Counted from the first letter of the stretch, positions 26,243 through 36,606 are shown. The stretch is DNA of 64,000 nt from JAFDVL01 sp963794955 (GCA_963794955.1 CAWCGF010000038.1:1-64000), one strand, 5' to 3'. Translations and numbers: made by a program. Notes: generated by a model not told the origin, from the sequence alone.

Positions 26243-29089
26243 ATGCTCGAAACCCCCAGTTCGTTACAACTCAGCCTACACGCCAGCCCTGCTCGTGCGA
26301 ACGAACTTTTTCACAGCCATCAGCTTGCCATCTATCAATCAACTGATCGGATTTTCATCTGGTTGATGCCGCTCCAATGGCTGGCCAGTATTATCATCGC
26401 CTCTTTCGTCACGGCTGGGGATGGCGTCGCAAACCAGACTCGCCTTTGGTTCGTTATCGGGGCAGGCGGTTTGCTAACATTGCCCCCATCTATTCTGGCA
26501 CTTAGCTATCCCGGAGCGACCATTACGCGATATGTGATCGCAGTCAATCAAATGCTGCTGTCAGGCTTCTTGGCATATCTGTTGAAGGGGCACATCGAAA
26601 CCCGTTTCCACTTTTTTGGTTCGCTGGGCTTTCTGGCTTTCTACCGTGACTGGCGCGTACTTCTGCTGGCCACGCTGGCGGCGGCAGCAGACCATCTGGC
26701 GCGAGATTTGTTTTCGCTGGTGCCTTTCAACGGCATTGTGACCGGCAGCACCTGGCCCTGGCTCTTCTCTGTTCGCTGGGTCATCCTAATGGACATTTTC
26801 CTCTTTACCTATTGCCTGCGAGCGACAAGGGAAATGCAGCAAAATGCCCAACACACCGTCGCGCTGGAATCCAGCGAGGAACGCTTTCGGGCATTGGCCG
26901 AAGCCGCTCCTGATGTGATTCTCACCATCAACCAAAGCTGCGACATCATCTTCATCAATGCCACCGCAGAAAAGCTGCTGGGCTACCAACCAGAGGAACT
27001 CCTGGGTCGTCCGTTAACCATGCTGATGCCCGAAAACCAGGAGACAGCACATTGGCAGGGAATAAAGCACTGGCTGGCAACGGGGCAACTGCATTGGACC
27101 GGAGCGGAAATTCCGGTTCGTCACGCCACGGGGAAAACAATCCCGATGGAACTGTCTTGCAGCTACTTCAAGCTCAATGAGGAAATCTTTCTGGCCGGTA
27201 TTCTGCGTGATAATTCGGCGCATAAAGAGGCATTGGCCCTCCTGAAACAAAGCGAATACCATTCCGCGGTGCGGGCGGAAATCAATGCGGCGCTGGCCAC
27301 GCCGGGCGTTTTATTGAATGACATTTTGCGCCAGGTGGCCGAAGCCATCGTCGAACAATTGCAAGCCAGAGTAGTGCGCATTTGGACATTAGGGGGCAAG
27401 CGGTTAACCGACCTCGAAACGCTGACCTTACAAACCGAGGTGAATGAGCTGGGGCAGGTGTGCGAGTATCCGGCCCCCACGCCAACCGGCGATGCCATCA
27501 GCCGCAGAGTCGTCAAAGAACGGCAGCCTTGTTACGTCAACAACGTTCAGCCCGATGATCTCAGTGCGCAACTCACAGCAGGTCTGATGAGTGCGGCAGG
27601 GTTCCCGCTGATGATCGAAAATCGCCTGATCGGGGTCTTGACGATTTTTTCCTGCGCGCCCATTACGCCCGATGCCTTCGACACCTTGCACATGATTTCG
27701 GAAGTAATCGCGCAACGAGTCGAGCGCCAACGCATCGAGAATGCCCTGGCCCAAGCGGCGGTCGAGTTAGAAGCCAGAGTGCAAGAGCGTACTGCGAGTT
27801 TATCCCTCGCCAATGAATCGCTGAAAACGGAAATTAACGAACGCAACCGCGCCGAAGAAGAACTCAGCAAAACCCAAAACTTCCTCCACCACGTCGTCAA
27901 TGGGGTGCCGAATCCCATTGTTGTCAAAAATGAAGCAGGCAAATTTCATTTGGTCAATGCCGCCTTTGCCCAACTCTACGGCCAATGCCCCGAAGCAATG
28001 CAGGGCAAAAGCGACGCTGACTTTCAGCCGCCGGAAGAAGCCGAAAGGTTAAGGCAAGAGGACAAGGAAGTGTTGGAAAGTCAGCAAGGAAAATTGATCC
28101 TGGAAGAAAAACAGACGGATTTTCAGGGCCATGTGCATTGGCTGCAAACCGTGAAACTTCCGCTGGCGCTGGGGCCGGACCAACCGCTCTTGCTGCTGGG
28201 AATCTCAACTGACTTAACGGAACGCAAAGCGATGGAAAATCAATTGCGGCAGGCCCAAAAACTAGAAGCCATTGGCCAACTGGCTGCCGGAATTGCGCAT
28301 GAAATCAATACGCCGATGCAATTTGTCGGCGATAACACCCGTTTTGTACAAGCCGCTTTTCAGGATTTGGGAGTCGTGCTGGAAAAAATGGAGGAATTGT
28401 TGCAGGCCGTGCAACCCGACGCGATCAGCGCGGAGTTTATTGCTGGCGTGAAACAAGAAATAGCCAACGCCGATCTCGCCTATCTGTGTGAAGAAATCCC
28501 TAAGGCGCTGGAGCAATCGCTTGATGGCGTGTCGCGTATTACCAGCATTGTGCGCTCCATGAAAGATTTCTCTCATCCGGGATCGCACGAGAAAAAAGAT
28601 TCCGACCTGAATAAAGCCATTGCCAGCGCCGTCACCGTAGCCCGCAACGAGTGGAAATATGTGGCCGACCTGGAAACTGATTTTGATGCCGCCCTGCCGC
28701 TGGTTCCCTGTCTGCTCGGAGAAATCAGTCAGGTCATTCTGAATCTGGTTATTAACGCCGCGCATGCGATTAGCGATGTCACCAAAAAGGGGGCACAGGG
28801 CAAAGGGAAAATCACGATTACGACGCGCACCGTCGGGAAGCAATGGGCCGAAATCCGCATTCGGGATACAGGCACCGGCATTCCTGCGCACGCCCGCGAA
28901 CATATTTTCGCGCCCTTTTTCACCACCAAAGAAGTGGGCCTCGGCACCGGGCAAGGCTTGGCGATCTCTCATACGGTGATCGTCGAAAAACATCAAGGGC
29001 AATTGACGTTTGACACCGAAATGGGGCAAGGCACCACCTTTATTATCCGACTCCCGCTCCTTGACCCAGTCACCCGTAAGCACAAATAG
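26243..29089 (+). CDS. Membrane sensor histidine kinase (PAS-GAF-PAS)
   Basis: 948 residues. About six membrane helices fill residues 35-205. A PAS domain follows (about 212-335: FRALAEAAPDVILTINQSCD), then a GAF domain (about 340-505), a coiled coil (about 505-560), a second PAS (about 560-685: FLHHVVNGVPNPIVVKNEAG), the phosphoacceptor helix with IGQLAAGIAHEINTPMQFVG (His near 691), and an ATPase domain with the N-box NLVINAAHAI, G1 box RDTGTGIPAH and G2 box GLGTGQGLAISHTV. The Asn-Thr-Pro after the His is typical of the HisKA_4-like group. The next gene is a response regulator, so the pair is a two-component system. The ligand is unknown. A sigma-28-like promoter lies upstream. Confidence 0.9.
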   Translation: MLETPSSLQLSLHASPARANELFHSHQLAIYQSTDRIFIWLMPLQWLASIIIASFVTAGDGVANQTRLWFVIGAGGLLTLPPSILALSYPGATITRYVIAVNQMLLSGFLAYLLKGHIETRFHFFGSLGFLAFYRDWRVLLLATLAAAADHLARDLFSLVPFNGIVTGSTWPWLFSVRWVILMDIFLFTYCLRATREMQQNAQHTVALESSEERFRALAEAAPDVILTINQSCDIIFINATAEKLLGYQPEELLGRPLTMLMPENQETAHWQGIKHWLATGQLHWTGAEIPVRHATGKTIPMELSCSYFKLNEEIFLAGILRDNSAHKEALALLKQSEYHSAVRAEINAALATPGVLLNDILRQVAEAIVEQLQARVVRIWTLGGKRLTDLETLTLQTEVNELGQVCEYPAPTPTGDAISRRVVKERQPCYVNNVQPDDLSAQLTAGLMSAAGFPLMIENRLIGVLTIFSCAPITPDAFDTLHMISEVIAQRVERQRIENALAQAAVELEARVQERTASLSLANESLKTEINERNRAEEELSKTQNFLHHVVNGVPNPIVVKNEAGKFHLVNAAFAQLYGQCPEAMQGKSDADFQPPEEAERLRQEDKEVLESQQGKLILEEKQTDFQGHVHWLQTVKLPLALGPDQPLLLLGISTDLTERKAMENQLRQAQKLEAIGQLAAGIAHEINTPMQFVGDNTRFVQAAFQDLGVVLEKMEELLQAVQPDAISAEFIAGVKQEIANADLAYLCEEIPKALEQSLDGVSRITSIVRSMKDFSHPGSHEKKDSDLNKAIASAVTVARNEWKYVADLETDFDAALPLVPCLLGEISQVILNLVINAAHAISDVTKKGAQGKGKITITTRTVGKQWAEIRIRDTGTGIPAHAREHIFAPFFTTKEVGLGTGQGLAISHTVIVEKHQGQLTFDTEMGQGTTFIIRLPLLDPVTRKHK

Positions 29090-29135
29090 CAGGCAGCCAA
29101 ACACGGCAGCAAAGCTTCTGGTGGTCGCTCGTTTC

Positions 29136-29191
29136 ATTGGCCATTTGTCATCGTGGAGACAGGGAGCAATAGCAAATGACCAATGGCCAAT
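29136..29191. repeat. Inverted repeat between kinase and regulator
   Basis: ATTGGCCATT (29136-29145) pairs with AATGGCCAAT (29182-29191). The words resemble the short-repeat spacer at 21952-22002. It could fold in the mRNA between the two genes. Confidence 0.5.
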
Positions 29192-29316
29192 AACCGGATT
29201 ACCCAACGGCTTACTTGCCCATACATTTTTCTCAAGGAGTTGTTCCCGTCCCAGGCAACACCCAGCAACAACAACGCAGCCGGCAGGTTGCACCAGCTTT
29301 TCAAAGGAGTTTTAGT

Positions 29317-30471
29317 ATGAATCGAAGAGTTCTCTGTGTAGATGATGAACCTGATCTTTTGCAGGGTCTGCAAAGAACCTTACGAAAAGAGTTTGACATT
29401 ACGATAGCGGAAGGCGGGGCGCAGGCGCTGGCGTTGATTGAAAGTAACGATCCGTTTGCCGTCATCGTTTCGGATATGCGGATGCCGGAAATGGACGGAG
29501 TGCAATTGCTGGCGAAGGTAAAAGATATGTCGCCGGACAGCGTCCGCATGATGCTCACGGGCAATGCCGATCAGCAAACCGCGATGGACGCCATCAACGA
29601 AGGCAACATCTTTCGCTTTCTGACCAAACCCTGTGACTCCGATAAACTGATTCATTCGCTACGTGCCGGCGTGGAACAGTATCGGCTGATTACCACGGAA
29701 AAAGAATTACTGGAAGAGACCTTGCATAAAAGCATGCAGGTGATGGTCGAGTTGCTGGCGATGGCCAATACCACGGCCTTTGGGCGCACCATTCGCGTGA
29801 AACATCTGGCGCACAAAATCTCCCTCCAGCTCGGTATCCGTAATCTTTGGCAAATGGAACTGGCGGCGCTGCTGTCGCAGGTGGGGACAATCACAGTACC
29901 GCAGGAAATCCTGCTGAAAGTTTTCAATAACCAACCACTCCTCCCGGAAGAGCAGGAGTTATACGATACCCATCCGCAAATTACCTACAACCTGCTGATT
30001 CGCATTCCGCGCCTGCAAGTCGTGGCCGAGATCATTGCGCATCAAAACTATCACTTTGATGATCCACCGGAATCCCTTGAGCAAACCTCAGACCCCGCCC
30101 TCGTCAAATGTTGTGCGCAAATTCTCCGCGTCGCCAGTGATTTTGACCGTTTGATCTACGCGGGCCAATCGCCGCAACAGGCATGGTATGAACTGACCCA
30201 ACGCAGCGGTTGGTATCTGCCGATGCTGCTGGAAATGCTGAAGCAATTGATTGGTCCGGGAACTGACGAAACCCTGGAAGCCCACCTGCCTATTGCAGAG
30301 GTAAAACCTGGCATGCTGCTCGACCAGACCCTCACGTCAAAAACCGGCGAACCGCTGCTGGCAGCGGGACAAGAGATTACGGAATCACTGCTGGTACGAT
30401 TCGACAATTTCGTCCAAGCAGGTTTGATTGAGGCGGAGATTGACGTGCGAACCTCGTTCCATCCGTTGTAA
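29317..30471 (+). CDS. Response regulator with degenerate HD-GYP-like output domain
   Basis: 384 residues from the ATG at 29317, which follows AAAGGAG; the longer frame from 29215 lacks a ribosome site. The receiver domain (1-120) has the acidic pocket VDDEPD, phosphoacceptor Asp in VIVSDMRMPEMDG (about residue 53), Thr in MMLTGNADQQ and Lys in FLTKPCD. The C-terminal part (about 150-320) follows the HD-GYP layout (VKHLAHKISLQLGI, ALLSQVGTITVP, HPQITYNLL, IAHQNYHFDD), but the HD dyad reads Ser-Gln and the GYP loop is lost, so c-di-GMP phosphodiesterase activity is unlikely. It probably works by protein contacts. Partner of the upstream kinase. Confidence 0.85.
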   Translation: MNRRVLCVDDEPDLLQGLQRTLRKEFDITIAEGGAQALALIESNDPFAVIVSDMRMPEMDGVQLLAKVKDMSPDSVRMMLTGNADQQTAMDAINEGNIFRFLTKPCDSDKLIHSLRAGVEQYRLITTEKELLEETLHKSMQVMVELLAMANTTAFGRTIRVKHLAHKISLQLGIRNLWQMELAALLSQVGTITVPQEILLKVFNNQPLLPEEQELYDTHPQITYNLLIRIPRLQVVAEIIAHQNYHFDDPPESLEQTSDPALVKCCAQILRVASDFDRLIYAGQSPQQAWYELTQRSGWYLPMLLEMLKQLIGPGTDETLEAHLPIAEVKPGMLLDQTLTSKTGEPLLAAGQEITESLLVRFDNFVQAGLIEAEIDVRTSFHPL

Positions 30472-30828
30472 GAGGGAACAGAGGCTGAGTACCAAGATTA
30501 TAATAATTCTACCAACCGCGAAGCACCGATAACACAAGGAGAGGGAGCAAAAAGGGAAGGAGCGCAAGAGGAAACGGGGCCACAATGCCCTGCTTTTCCT
30601 CTTGCGCTCCTTCCCTTTTGCCTGCCGTCTCTCTCTCTTTTCTTCGTGGTTTTATTTTCTTACAGCCAGCAGCGCCGCTCACCACCTTGCCAAACTATTT
30701 GCAACTATCATGTTGTGCGCTGTTCTTGTGTTTATACTTCAATCAAGCGCCGCTGTTGCAAGTGAGCTTGTTGGGAGGCTTTGGTGGCGGCGGTGGCGGG
30801 CAAGGCCCCCCCAACTAAAGTTAGTAGT
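30472..30828. other. Gap between convergent genes
   Basis: It holds the long hairpin at 30550-30619. Overlapping small frames at 30585-30832 end in a Gly-rich stretch (LLGGFGGGGGGQGP), but they lie in two frames and I cannot tell whether either is made. Confidence 0.4.
30550..30619. terminator. 25-bp hairpin between convergent genes
   Basis: Perfect 25-bp arms at 30550-30574 and 30595-30619 around a 20-base loop, which itself has GGGC/GCCC. The A-run at the left foot and T-run at the right foot give U-tracts for transcripts in both directions, as in a bidirectional intrinsic terminator. It is unusually long and may be a dispersed repeat used as a terminator. Confidence 0.7.
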
Positions 30829-31716
30829 CTAACGCTTGTTGGGACGTACCACTGCTTCTATCGGGAAATGATCTGATGGCGTATGTCCTTCGCGTGCGGT
30901 TCGATCAATCATCGCTTTCACCACTTGCCAATCCCGCGAAACGCCAATCCAATCAATACGCGGGCCGGTCGTCGCTTCGACCTTGAAGCCGGAAAAGGTT
31001 CCTTCATTCGTGGTGCGCGTGGGGTTTGCCAAGCGAAACGCATCGGCAACGGGCGCAGACTGATTCTCATTCTTTGCAAAAAACGCGCGATACGGCTCGC
31101 TGTCATCGCCTGCATTGAAATCGCCCGTCACAATCACACGACAGGTTTTCAGAGCTTCCGCCACGCGACGGCGCAAAAGTTTCGCGGCTTCAATCCGCGC
31201 TTGCACGCCGCGATGATCGAAATGCGTATTGAAAAACATGAGCGGTTTGGCTTTGGGCTGCCGACGGTCGCGCAGCTTGACCCACGTGACCATGCGCGTC
31301 AACGCCGCATCCCAGCTTTTGCTACCCGCGATGTCGGGCGTTTCGCTGAGCCAGAAATGTCCGCCGTCCAGTTTCTCAAAGCGGTCATGGCGGAAATACA
31401 ACGCGGTCATCTCGCCGTTCTCTTTGCCATCATCGCGCCCGACACCCAGCACCTCATAGCCCGATAAATGCTGAGCCAGATAATCTCGTTGAAACCCCAG
31501 CGTCTCCTGCGTGCCTAACAAATCGGGATTGAAAGTCTTAATGGTTTCAAGCAAAAACTCTTTGCGCTTGTCCCAGTGATCGTCTCCATCATTCGCGGTG
31601 CCATAGCGAATATTGAAGCTCATCACCCGCACTTCTGTAGCGCCTGACTGGCTCAGCGCCAAAGAACAGGTGCAACTCATCAGCAAAACCACCAGTACAA
31701 ATCGAACTATAAACAT
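30829..31716 (-). CDS. Secreted endonuclease/exonuclease/phosphatase family protein
   Basis: 295 residues with an N-terminal signal (FVLVVLLMSCTCSLALS). The EEP fold motifs are all present: VMSFNIRYGTANDG (Asn), LLGTQET (Glu, metal ligand), FFNTHFDHRG (His), VIVTGDFNAGDDSEPY (Asp-Asn) and PSDHFPIEAVV at the end (Asp-His). It probably hydrolyses phosphodiesters outside the cytoplasm; substrates in this family range from DNA to phospholipids and sugar phosphates. It is the last gene of a leftward run of secreted hydrolases and faces a hairpin terminator. Confidence 0.87.
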   Translation of the reverse strand: MFIVRFVLVVLLMSCTCSLALSQSGATEVRVMSFNIRYGTANDGDDHWDKRKEFLLETIKTFNPDLLGTQETLGFQRDYLAQHLSGYEVLGVGRDDGKENGEMTALYFRHDRFEKLDGGHFWLSETPDIAGSKSWDAALTRMVTWVKLRDRRQPKAKPLMFFNTHFDHRGVQARIEAAKLLRRRVAEALKTCRVIVTGDFNAGDDSEPYRAFFAKNENQSAPVADAFRLANPTRTTNEGTFSGFKVEATTGPRIDWIGVSRDWQVVKAMIDRTAREGHTPSDHFPIEAVVRPNKR

Positions 31717-31738
31717 TTTGCTACCTCATTGTTTTACG

Positions 31739-33328
31739 CTATTGCTGTGCAAAGCGTCGAAAAAAACTATCCGAATTCCAGCGTGGGCGCTCGCTGCGAT
31801 TGGCAATAGCGGTAACAATGCGCAGGTACGCGCGATTGAAATCAGCAGCGGCTTGAAAATCTACGGGTTGGTGCAAATCGTCCGAAGGCGCATGGTAGCG
31901 TTCGGTGCGCCAGCGTTTGATGATTTCATGTTCGGGCGAGCCTTTGGTAAAGCCTACTTTCAAGGAAGCCGCAGGCACGCCGCGCTGAATAAAGCTGTAT
32001 TGATCGCTGCGGGTGAAGGCATTGCGCTCCGGCTCAGGGTCAGACAGGATTTGCAGCCCCAACTCTTGCCCGACGGCCTGCAAATCCGCCGCGAGGTTCG
32101 ATTCCTCCAAGCCTTGTGCAATCAGGCTGTGCAGCGGAAAGAGGGGCAGGAACATGTCAATATTTATATTCGCCACCAGCGCCTGGGCAGGCACGGTTGG
32201 ATGCGCGACAAAATACTTTGAGCCAAGCAAACCATTCTCTTCGGCGGTCACCGCAACAAAGAGCACCGACCGCTTCAAACGCGCTTGCTGCAAGGCCTGC
32301 GCGCTTTCGAGCAGCGTCGCAATCCCTGAAGCGTTATCCATCGCACCGTTGTAAATGCCATCGCCCTTGATGGGCTGTCCCGTACCAATGTGATCCAGAT
32401 GTGCGGAGAGCACAACATATTCGTTCTTCAGCTTTGGATCAGTGCCCGGCAAGAGGCCAACCACATTTTGCGATTCAAGTTGCTTGCTCTCGTACTTCAC
32501 TTGCGCGCGCACCGAAGCCGACAGAGCAAAGCGTGGCAACGGTTCGCCCTTATCTGCCAAGGCCATGATTTCAGCAAAAGTGTGGCCTGACCCGGCAAAG
32601 AGTTTCTCGGCGTGCGCGGGGTTCATCGTCGCGGCCAGTTGTTGATCCGAACCACCACGCAGTTCAGCATCGGCTAAGGCCATCGTCGTCCGAAACCGCG
32701 CCAGCTTGGAACGCTCCCAGGGAATATCCTGGCCGCGCGGGTTTTGAATGGAGATGACGCCGATGACGCCCGCGCGTTTTAAGGCTGCGCCGCGCGTGGA
32801 TTGATAATGCGCTTTCAAGGGGCCGGAAATCTGTGGTGGCCCGCCTGTGAGCAAGACAACGACTTTGCCTTTCAGATCAAGCCCGGCAAAATCATCGTGC
32901 TTCGCTTCCGGCACGCTTAGTCCATAGCCCACAAAAACCAGCGGCGCTTCCACACGGGGCGCGTGCGCAATGCGCATATTGAATGTTGCCTCTTCTCCCA
33001 ACACGATGGATTCAACTTTCCCATTGCGCACGAGCGCTAAGCTGCACTGGTCTTCCTGCACGCGGCGCGTAACAAATTGCACCGGTTGCAGGTAGCCTTT
33101 GGTCCCCGCTGGTTTCAAGCCCGCGCGCTTGAAACCAGCGGCAATATACTCGGCAGCCTGACGGTGGCCTGCGCTGCCAGTGTCGCGCCCTTCCAGTTTG
33201 TCATCGGCCAAAAATCTGATGTGTTCCCACCAGGCTTTGGCCGGATTAGTCAGTTCGCTGTGCGGTTGTGCACGGGTCGGTTGTAGGGGTAAAAATAACA
33301 ATAATGCGATTAGGAAACACACTTTCAT
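31739..33328 (-). CDS. Secreted M28 family zinc aminopeptidase
   Basis: 529 residues with a signal peptide (VCFLIALLLFLPLQPTRAQ). A PA (protease-associated) insert lies at about 120-280. The co-catalytic zinc site is readable: VVLSAHLDHIGTG (His, Asp), GAMDNASGIATLL (bridging Asp), TAEENGLLGSKYF (catalytic and binding Glu), NINIDMFLPL (Asp) and RYHAPSDDL (His) near the end. Length and order fit acidobacterial M28 peptidases. It likely trims peptides in the periplasm or outside the cell. The next downstream gene is the EEP protein, 22 bases away. Confidence 0.9.
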   Translation of the reverse strand: MKVCFLIALLLFLPLQPTRAQPHSELTNPAKAWWEHIRFLADDKLEGRDTGSAGHRQAAEYIAAGFKRAGLKPAGTKGYLQPVQFVTRRVQEDQCSLALVRNGKVESIVLGEEATFNMRIAHAPRVEAPLVFVGYGLSVPEAKHDDFAGLDLKGKVVVLLTGGPPQISGPLKAHYQSTRGAALKRAGVIGVISIQNPRGQDIPWERSKLARFRTTMALADAELRGGSDQQLAATMNPAHAEKLFAGSGHTFAEIMALADKGEPLPRFALSASVRAQVKYESKQLESQNVVGLLPGTDPKLKNEYVVLSAHLDHIGTGQPIKGDGIYNGAMDNASGIATLLESAQALQQARLKRSVLFVAVTAEENGLLGSKYFVAHPTVPAQALVANINIDMFLPLFPLHSLIAQGLEESNLAADLQAVGQELGLQILSDPEPERNAFTRSDQYSFIQRGVPAASLKVGFTKGSPEHEIIKRWRTERYHAPSDDLHQPVDFQAAADFNRAYLRIVTAIANRSERPRWNSDSFFRRFAQQ

Positions 33329-33583
33329 ACTTACTCAATGTTCAGGTTAATGTTCAGGATACGCTCACAAATTTGATAATCGTTTGGTGCTGACTAAGCG
33401 GCTAAACATATCCATCGCCGCCTTCCATCCTCAGTTTACCATGTTCAATCGCACCCCTGCTTGGCGTCCGGCGCATTGCCAACACCTGTCACGCAAAATA
33501 GTCTGTAGTTGCCACTCTCGCCCGCTCTGGATTGCCCCATCGAAGGCAATGCGCCGCAGGCAACATCTGCCGCGCAGCAAGTA

Positions 33584-35107
33584 TTACGGTTTGTTAGCCT
33601 CTGGCAGCGGCGGACGCCGTTTGTGCCATTCCGTCGCCTGCTCATACGCCGCCGCCAGCGCCAGCACACGCGTTTCCGCCCAATGCGGGCCGATGATTTG
33701 CAAGCCGATAGGCAGGCCGGCTTTTGTAAAGCCACAGGGAAGCGAAAGCGCCGGCAGGCCGAAAATATTAAAGGCATTGCTATTGCCCAGTTCAGGAGGC
33801 GCGGGCAGACCGCTTTCCGTGCGTTTGAGGATTTCCTCAAGCTTGCGCGGTGGCTGCTTCAACATCGGAGTGATGAGCAAATCCACTTGCCCGAAAACGC
33901 CGCTGATGGTGCGCCGCAACTGATCCACCTCGCGGCGCAATTGCACATAATCTGCGGTCGAAACTTTTGCCCCTGCCTCCAGCCGCCGCTTCAATGTTAC
34001 TTGATAAAGTTGTGGCGTGCGGGCGAATGAGGCGGCGTGATAGGCGTAGGTTTCGGCTCCGCCCAGTGCCGTGTAAATCGTTCCTGTCGGCGGCAGTTCA
34101 ACCTCTCGCGTCTCGGCGGTGAGTTTGCCCAGCACCAGCAGCGCCGCTTGCATGGCTGCGGCGATCTCTGGATCAAGTTTGTCATAAAACTGGACGCGTG
34201 GCAGACCGAGGCGCAATCCCGTAAGAGGCGTTTTCAGGCCCGCGACAAAATCGGGTACCGCTATATCTGCGGAAGTCGTGTCTTGTGCATCATATCCGGC
34301 GATGGCCTGCAACAGTAGCGCCGTATCTTCAACGGTGCGGCACATCGGCCCGACGTGATCGAGCGTCCAGGATAAGGGAATAATGCCGCGAATGCTGGAT
34401 CGCCCATACGTCGGCTTGAAACCGACAATCCCGCAGACCGAGGCCGGCCCGCGTATCGAACCGCCCGTGTCAGTGCCCAGCGCACCAAAACAAAGCTCGG
34501 CGGCAACCGCCGCCCCGGAACCGCCGGAAGAACCGCTGGCGCTTCGATCCAACGCCCACGGATTATGCACTGGGCCGAAGTAGGTGCTCGACGAAGTTCC
34601 GCCTGCCGCAAACTCATCCATGTTGAGTTTGCCCAGTATCACCGCCCCGGCGATTTTTAATCGGCGCACTACCTCAGCATCTTCCGTCGGGATGCGGTCG
34701 GCAAACAAGGCGCTGGCGGCGGACGTGCGGATGCCTGCTGTATCAATGTTATCTTTGAGCGCCAGCGGAATGCCGTGCAATGGCCCGCGCCATTTTCCGG
34801 CCTTGATTTCCGCATCCGCCTCGCGCGCTTGCGCGAGCGCCTTTTCCGCGGTGACGGTGATGAAAGCGTTCACCGCAGGCTGATACTTCTCAATGCGCGC
34901 GAGGCAGGCTTGCGTCAACGCCACCGAGGTGACGCCTTTCTTGCGCAGGAGGTCGGACGCCTGACGCAGGGTCAGTGAGGTGAGATTGCTGTCGGCGGTT
35001 TGTGCGTTCAGCAAACGTGGCAGCCCGAAAGCCTCCATATTCAGTGCCGCCACTGCTCCTGCTGTCACAGCCAGGAAGTTTCGCCGAGTTGTTTGAGTGG
35101 AATTCAT
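33584..35107 (-). CDS. Amidase signature family protein (Tat-exported)
   Basis: 507 residues, with AAAGGAG upstream. The N-terminus carries a twin-arginine signal (TTRRNFLAVTAGAVAAL). The Ser-cisSer-Lys triad of the amidase signature family is visible: Lys in PLALKDNIDTAG (about residue 112), then GSSGGSGAAVAAELC and GTDTGGSIRGPASVCG (the serines near 193 and 217). The export signal makes a role in GatCAB-type tRNA amidation unlikely; hydrolysis of an external amide fits better. It sits between the M28 peptidase and a serine hydrolase on the same strand. Confidence 0.9.
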   Translation of the reverse strand: MNSTQTTRRNFLAVTAGAVAALNMEAFGLPRLLNAQTADSNLTSLTLRQASDLLRKKGVTSVALTQACLARIEKYQPAVNAFITVTAEKALAQAREADAEIKAGKWRGPLHGIPLALKDNIDTAGIRTSAASALFADRIPTEDAEVVRRLKIAGAVILGKLNMDEFAAGGTSSSTYFGPVHNPWALDRSASGSSGGSGAAVAAELCFGALGTDTGGSIRGPASVCGIVGFKPTYGRSSIRGIIPLSWTLDHVGPMCRTVEDTALLLQAIAGYDAQDTTSADIAVPDFVAGLKTPLTGLRLGLPRVQFYDKLDPEIAAAMQAALLVLGKLTAETREVELPPTGTIYTALGGAETYAYHAASFARTPQLYQVTLKRRLEAGAKVSTADYVQLRREVDQLRRTISGVFGQVDLLITPMLKQPPRKLEEILKRTESGLPAPPELGNSNAFNIFGLPALSLPCGFTKAGLPIGLQIIGPHWAETRVLALAAAYEQATEWHKRRPPLPEANKP

Positions 35108-35126
35108 CTGGGTCGCTCCTTTCGCT

Positions 35127-36606
35127 TTAGCTCTTGCGCGGCACGGCTTCCATCAACAAAGCGAGAGCATTCTTGAATGACCTGGTGCCTGGTGTGCTGC
35201 CTCGGTAATGCCCCAATCGCACAACGACCAAATCGTGCGAGGGAATGATCATTGTCCATTGTCCGCCTGCGCCTGCCATAAAATACGCTTCTTTCGGCAT
35301 GGGATATTCGCCATCCCCATTCAGCCAGAAAAAGCCGCCATAGATCGGACGACCATCCGCTTTCCACGCGGGCGCGAGCGTTTGGATGAACTTTACGAAT
35401 TCTGATGTCAACAACCGCTCGCCGTTCCACACACCATCCTGCAAATACAGATTGCCGAGCCGCGCCCAATCGCGCCCCGAAGCAAATTCGTAACCTTGTG
35501 TCAGAAAATTGCCGTGCGAATCTGTTTCCATCACCATCGTGCGCATCCCCAGCTTATCGAGCAGCGCGCGGCGCGGGAAAGCCCAGTAATTTTCGCCTCG
35601 TTTTTCGAGCGCGAGACGAATCAGATAATTCGTCAGCACCGGTTCAGTATTGCGATAGCGCCCGACCTGACCGGGCAGCCATTGTTGCGGGCGCGTCGCG
35701 GCGTAGTGGAAAAGATTTTCGCTGCCGGTGTACAAGTACAGATGATCGGGATAGCGTCCGTCGTCCACATAATCAGGGTCTTGCGGCGCGCGAATGCGAA
35801 TGCCGCTCGACATATTCAATATGTCTGCGATGCGAATTTTGGCGCGCGGGTCGTTCGCCCCTTGCCATTCGGGAATCGGCGCCGGTTGTGTCAGCGTATA
35901 TATGCCCTGCTTGATCAATATGCCCATCAAGGTTGCCGTCAGGCTCTTGCCCATTGACCAGCTTTCGAGCGGCGTTTGCGCGGCGATGCCTGCGCCGTAT
36001 CGCTCGCCTATCAGTCGCCCTTTCCAAGTCACCACAAATGCAGCGGTCATCCCCTCTGTATCGGCAAACGCGGCGTCTATCGCTTGTTGAAGTTTGTCGG
36101 CATTGATCTCTGTAGGCAATTGCGTTTTGGGCAAAACATCTCCCATCGGCCAGGCCTGCTTGTCCGCTGCCGGGCAATTTGCTCTTGACCTCGACAGGCC
36201 TGAAGTTCAGCGCCTCTTTGCCAAGCGGCAGGGTAATACAGCCTTGCGAGCCGAAATATTTCGCCGTGCGCTTGATGCCATTGGGCAACGTGATGGAGAC
36301 AGTTTGGCTTGAACGATCAATCACGGGCTTGCCCATTTTGGCGCGTTGATTGATCGGCGCAGTAAAGCCGCCCACATTAGCTGCCGCGAAGTCAGGATCA
36401 AGGCCGGTGATGAAAACCGCCGAACACATGACCTTCGCAAAGCCTGCGGCGTGATGCGTGAGCGCGTCGCCCGACGGTGGTTCATAGGCTGTCTTGAGCT
36501 CAAGCGCCTTCGCTCGATTGATGAGCGCTTCGCTTTGCGAGCTTTGTCCGAACGAGGACGCACTGGCTATTACTGCTAGCACCAGGATGATCAACGTTCT
36601 ATTCAT
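35127..36606 (-). CDS. Secreted serine hydrolase, beta-lactamase/esterase class C fold (one frameshift)
   Basis: The product begins at 36606 (MNRTLIILVLAVIASASSFG, a clean signal peptide behind AAAGGAG) and runs to about 36160, where one base is gained or lost; it continues in the other frame to 35127. Joined length is about 492 residues. The catalytic serine motif is SMGKSLTATL (SxxK), followed by YRNTEPVLTNYLI (YxN) and a late GAGGQWTMI. The fold covers beta-lactamases, D-aminopeptidases and esterases; genes of this kind in soil Acidobacteria are usually esterases or peptidases. The frameshift falls in the linker before the catalytic domain. Confidence 0.8.

Noticed and set aside
28262..29293. 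343-residue minus-strand frame
   Set aside because: Antisense shadow of the kinase ATPase domain.
30585..30832. Small secreted Gly-rich protein
   Set aside because: Signal-like and Gly-rich parts lie in different overlapping frames, no ribosome site, and the start is inside the hairpin.
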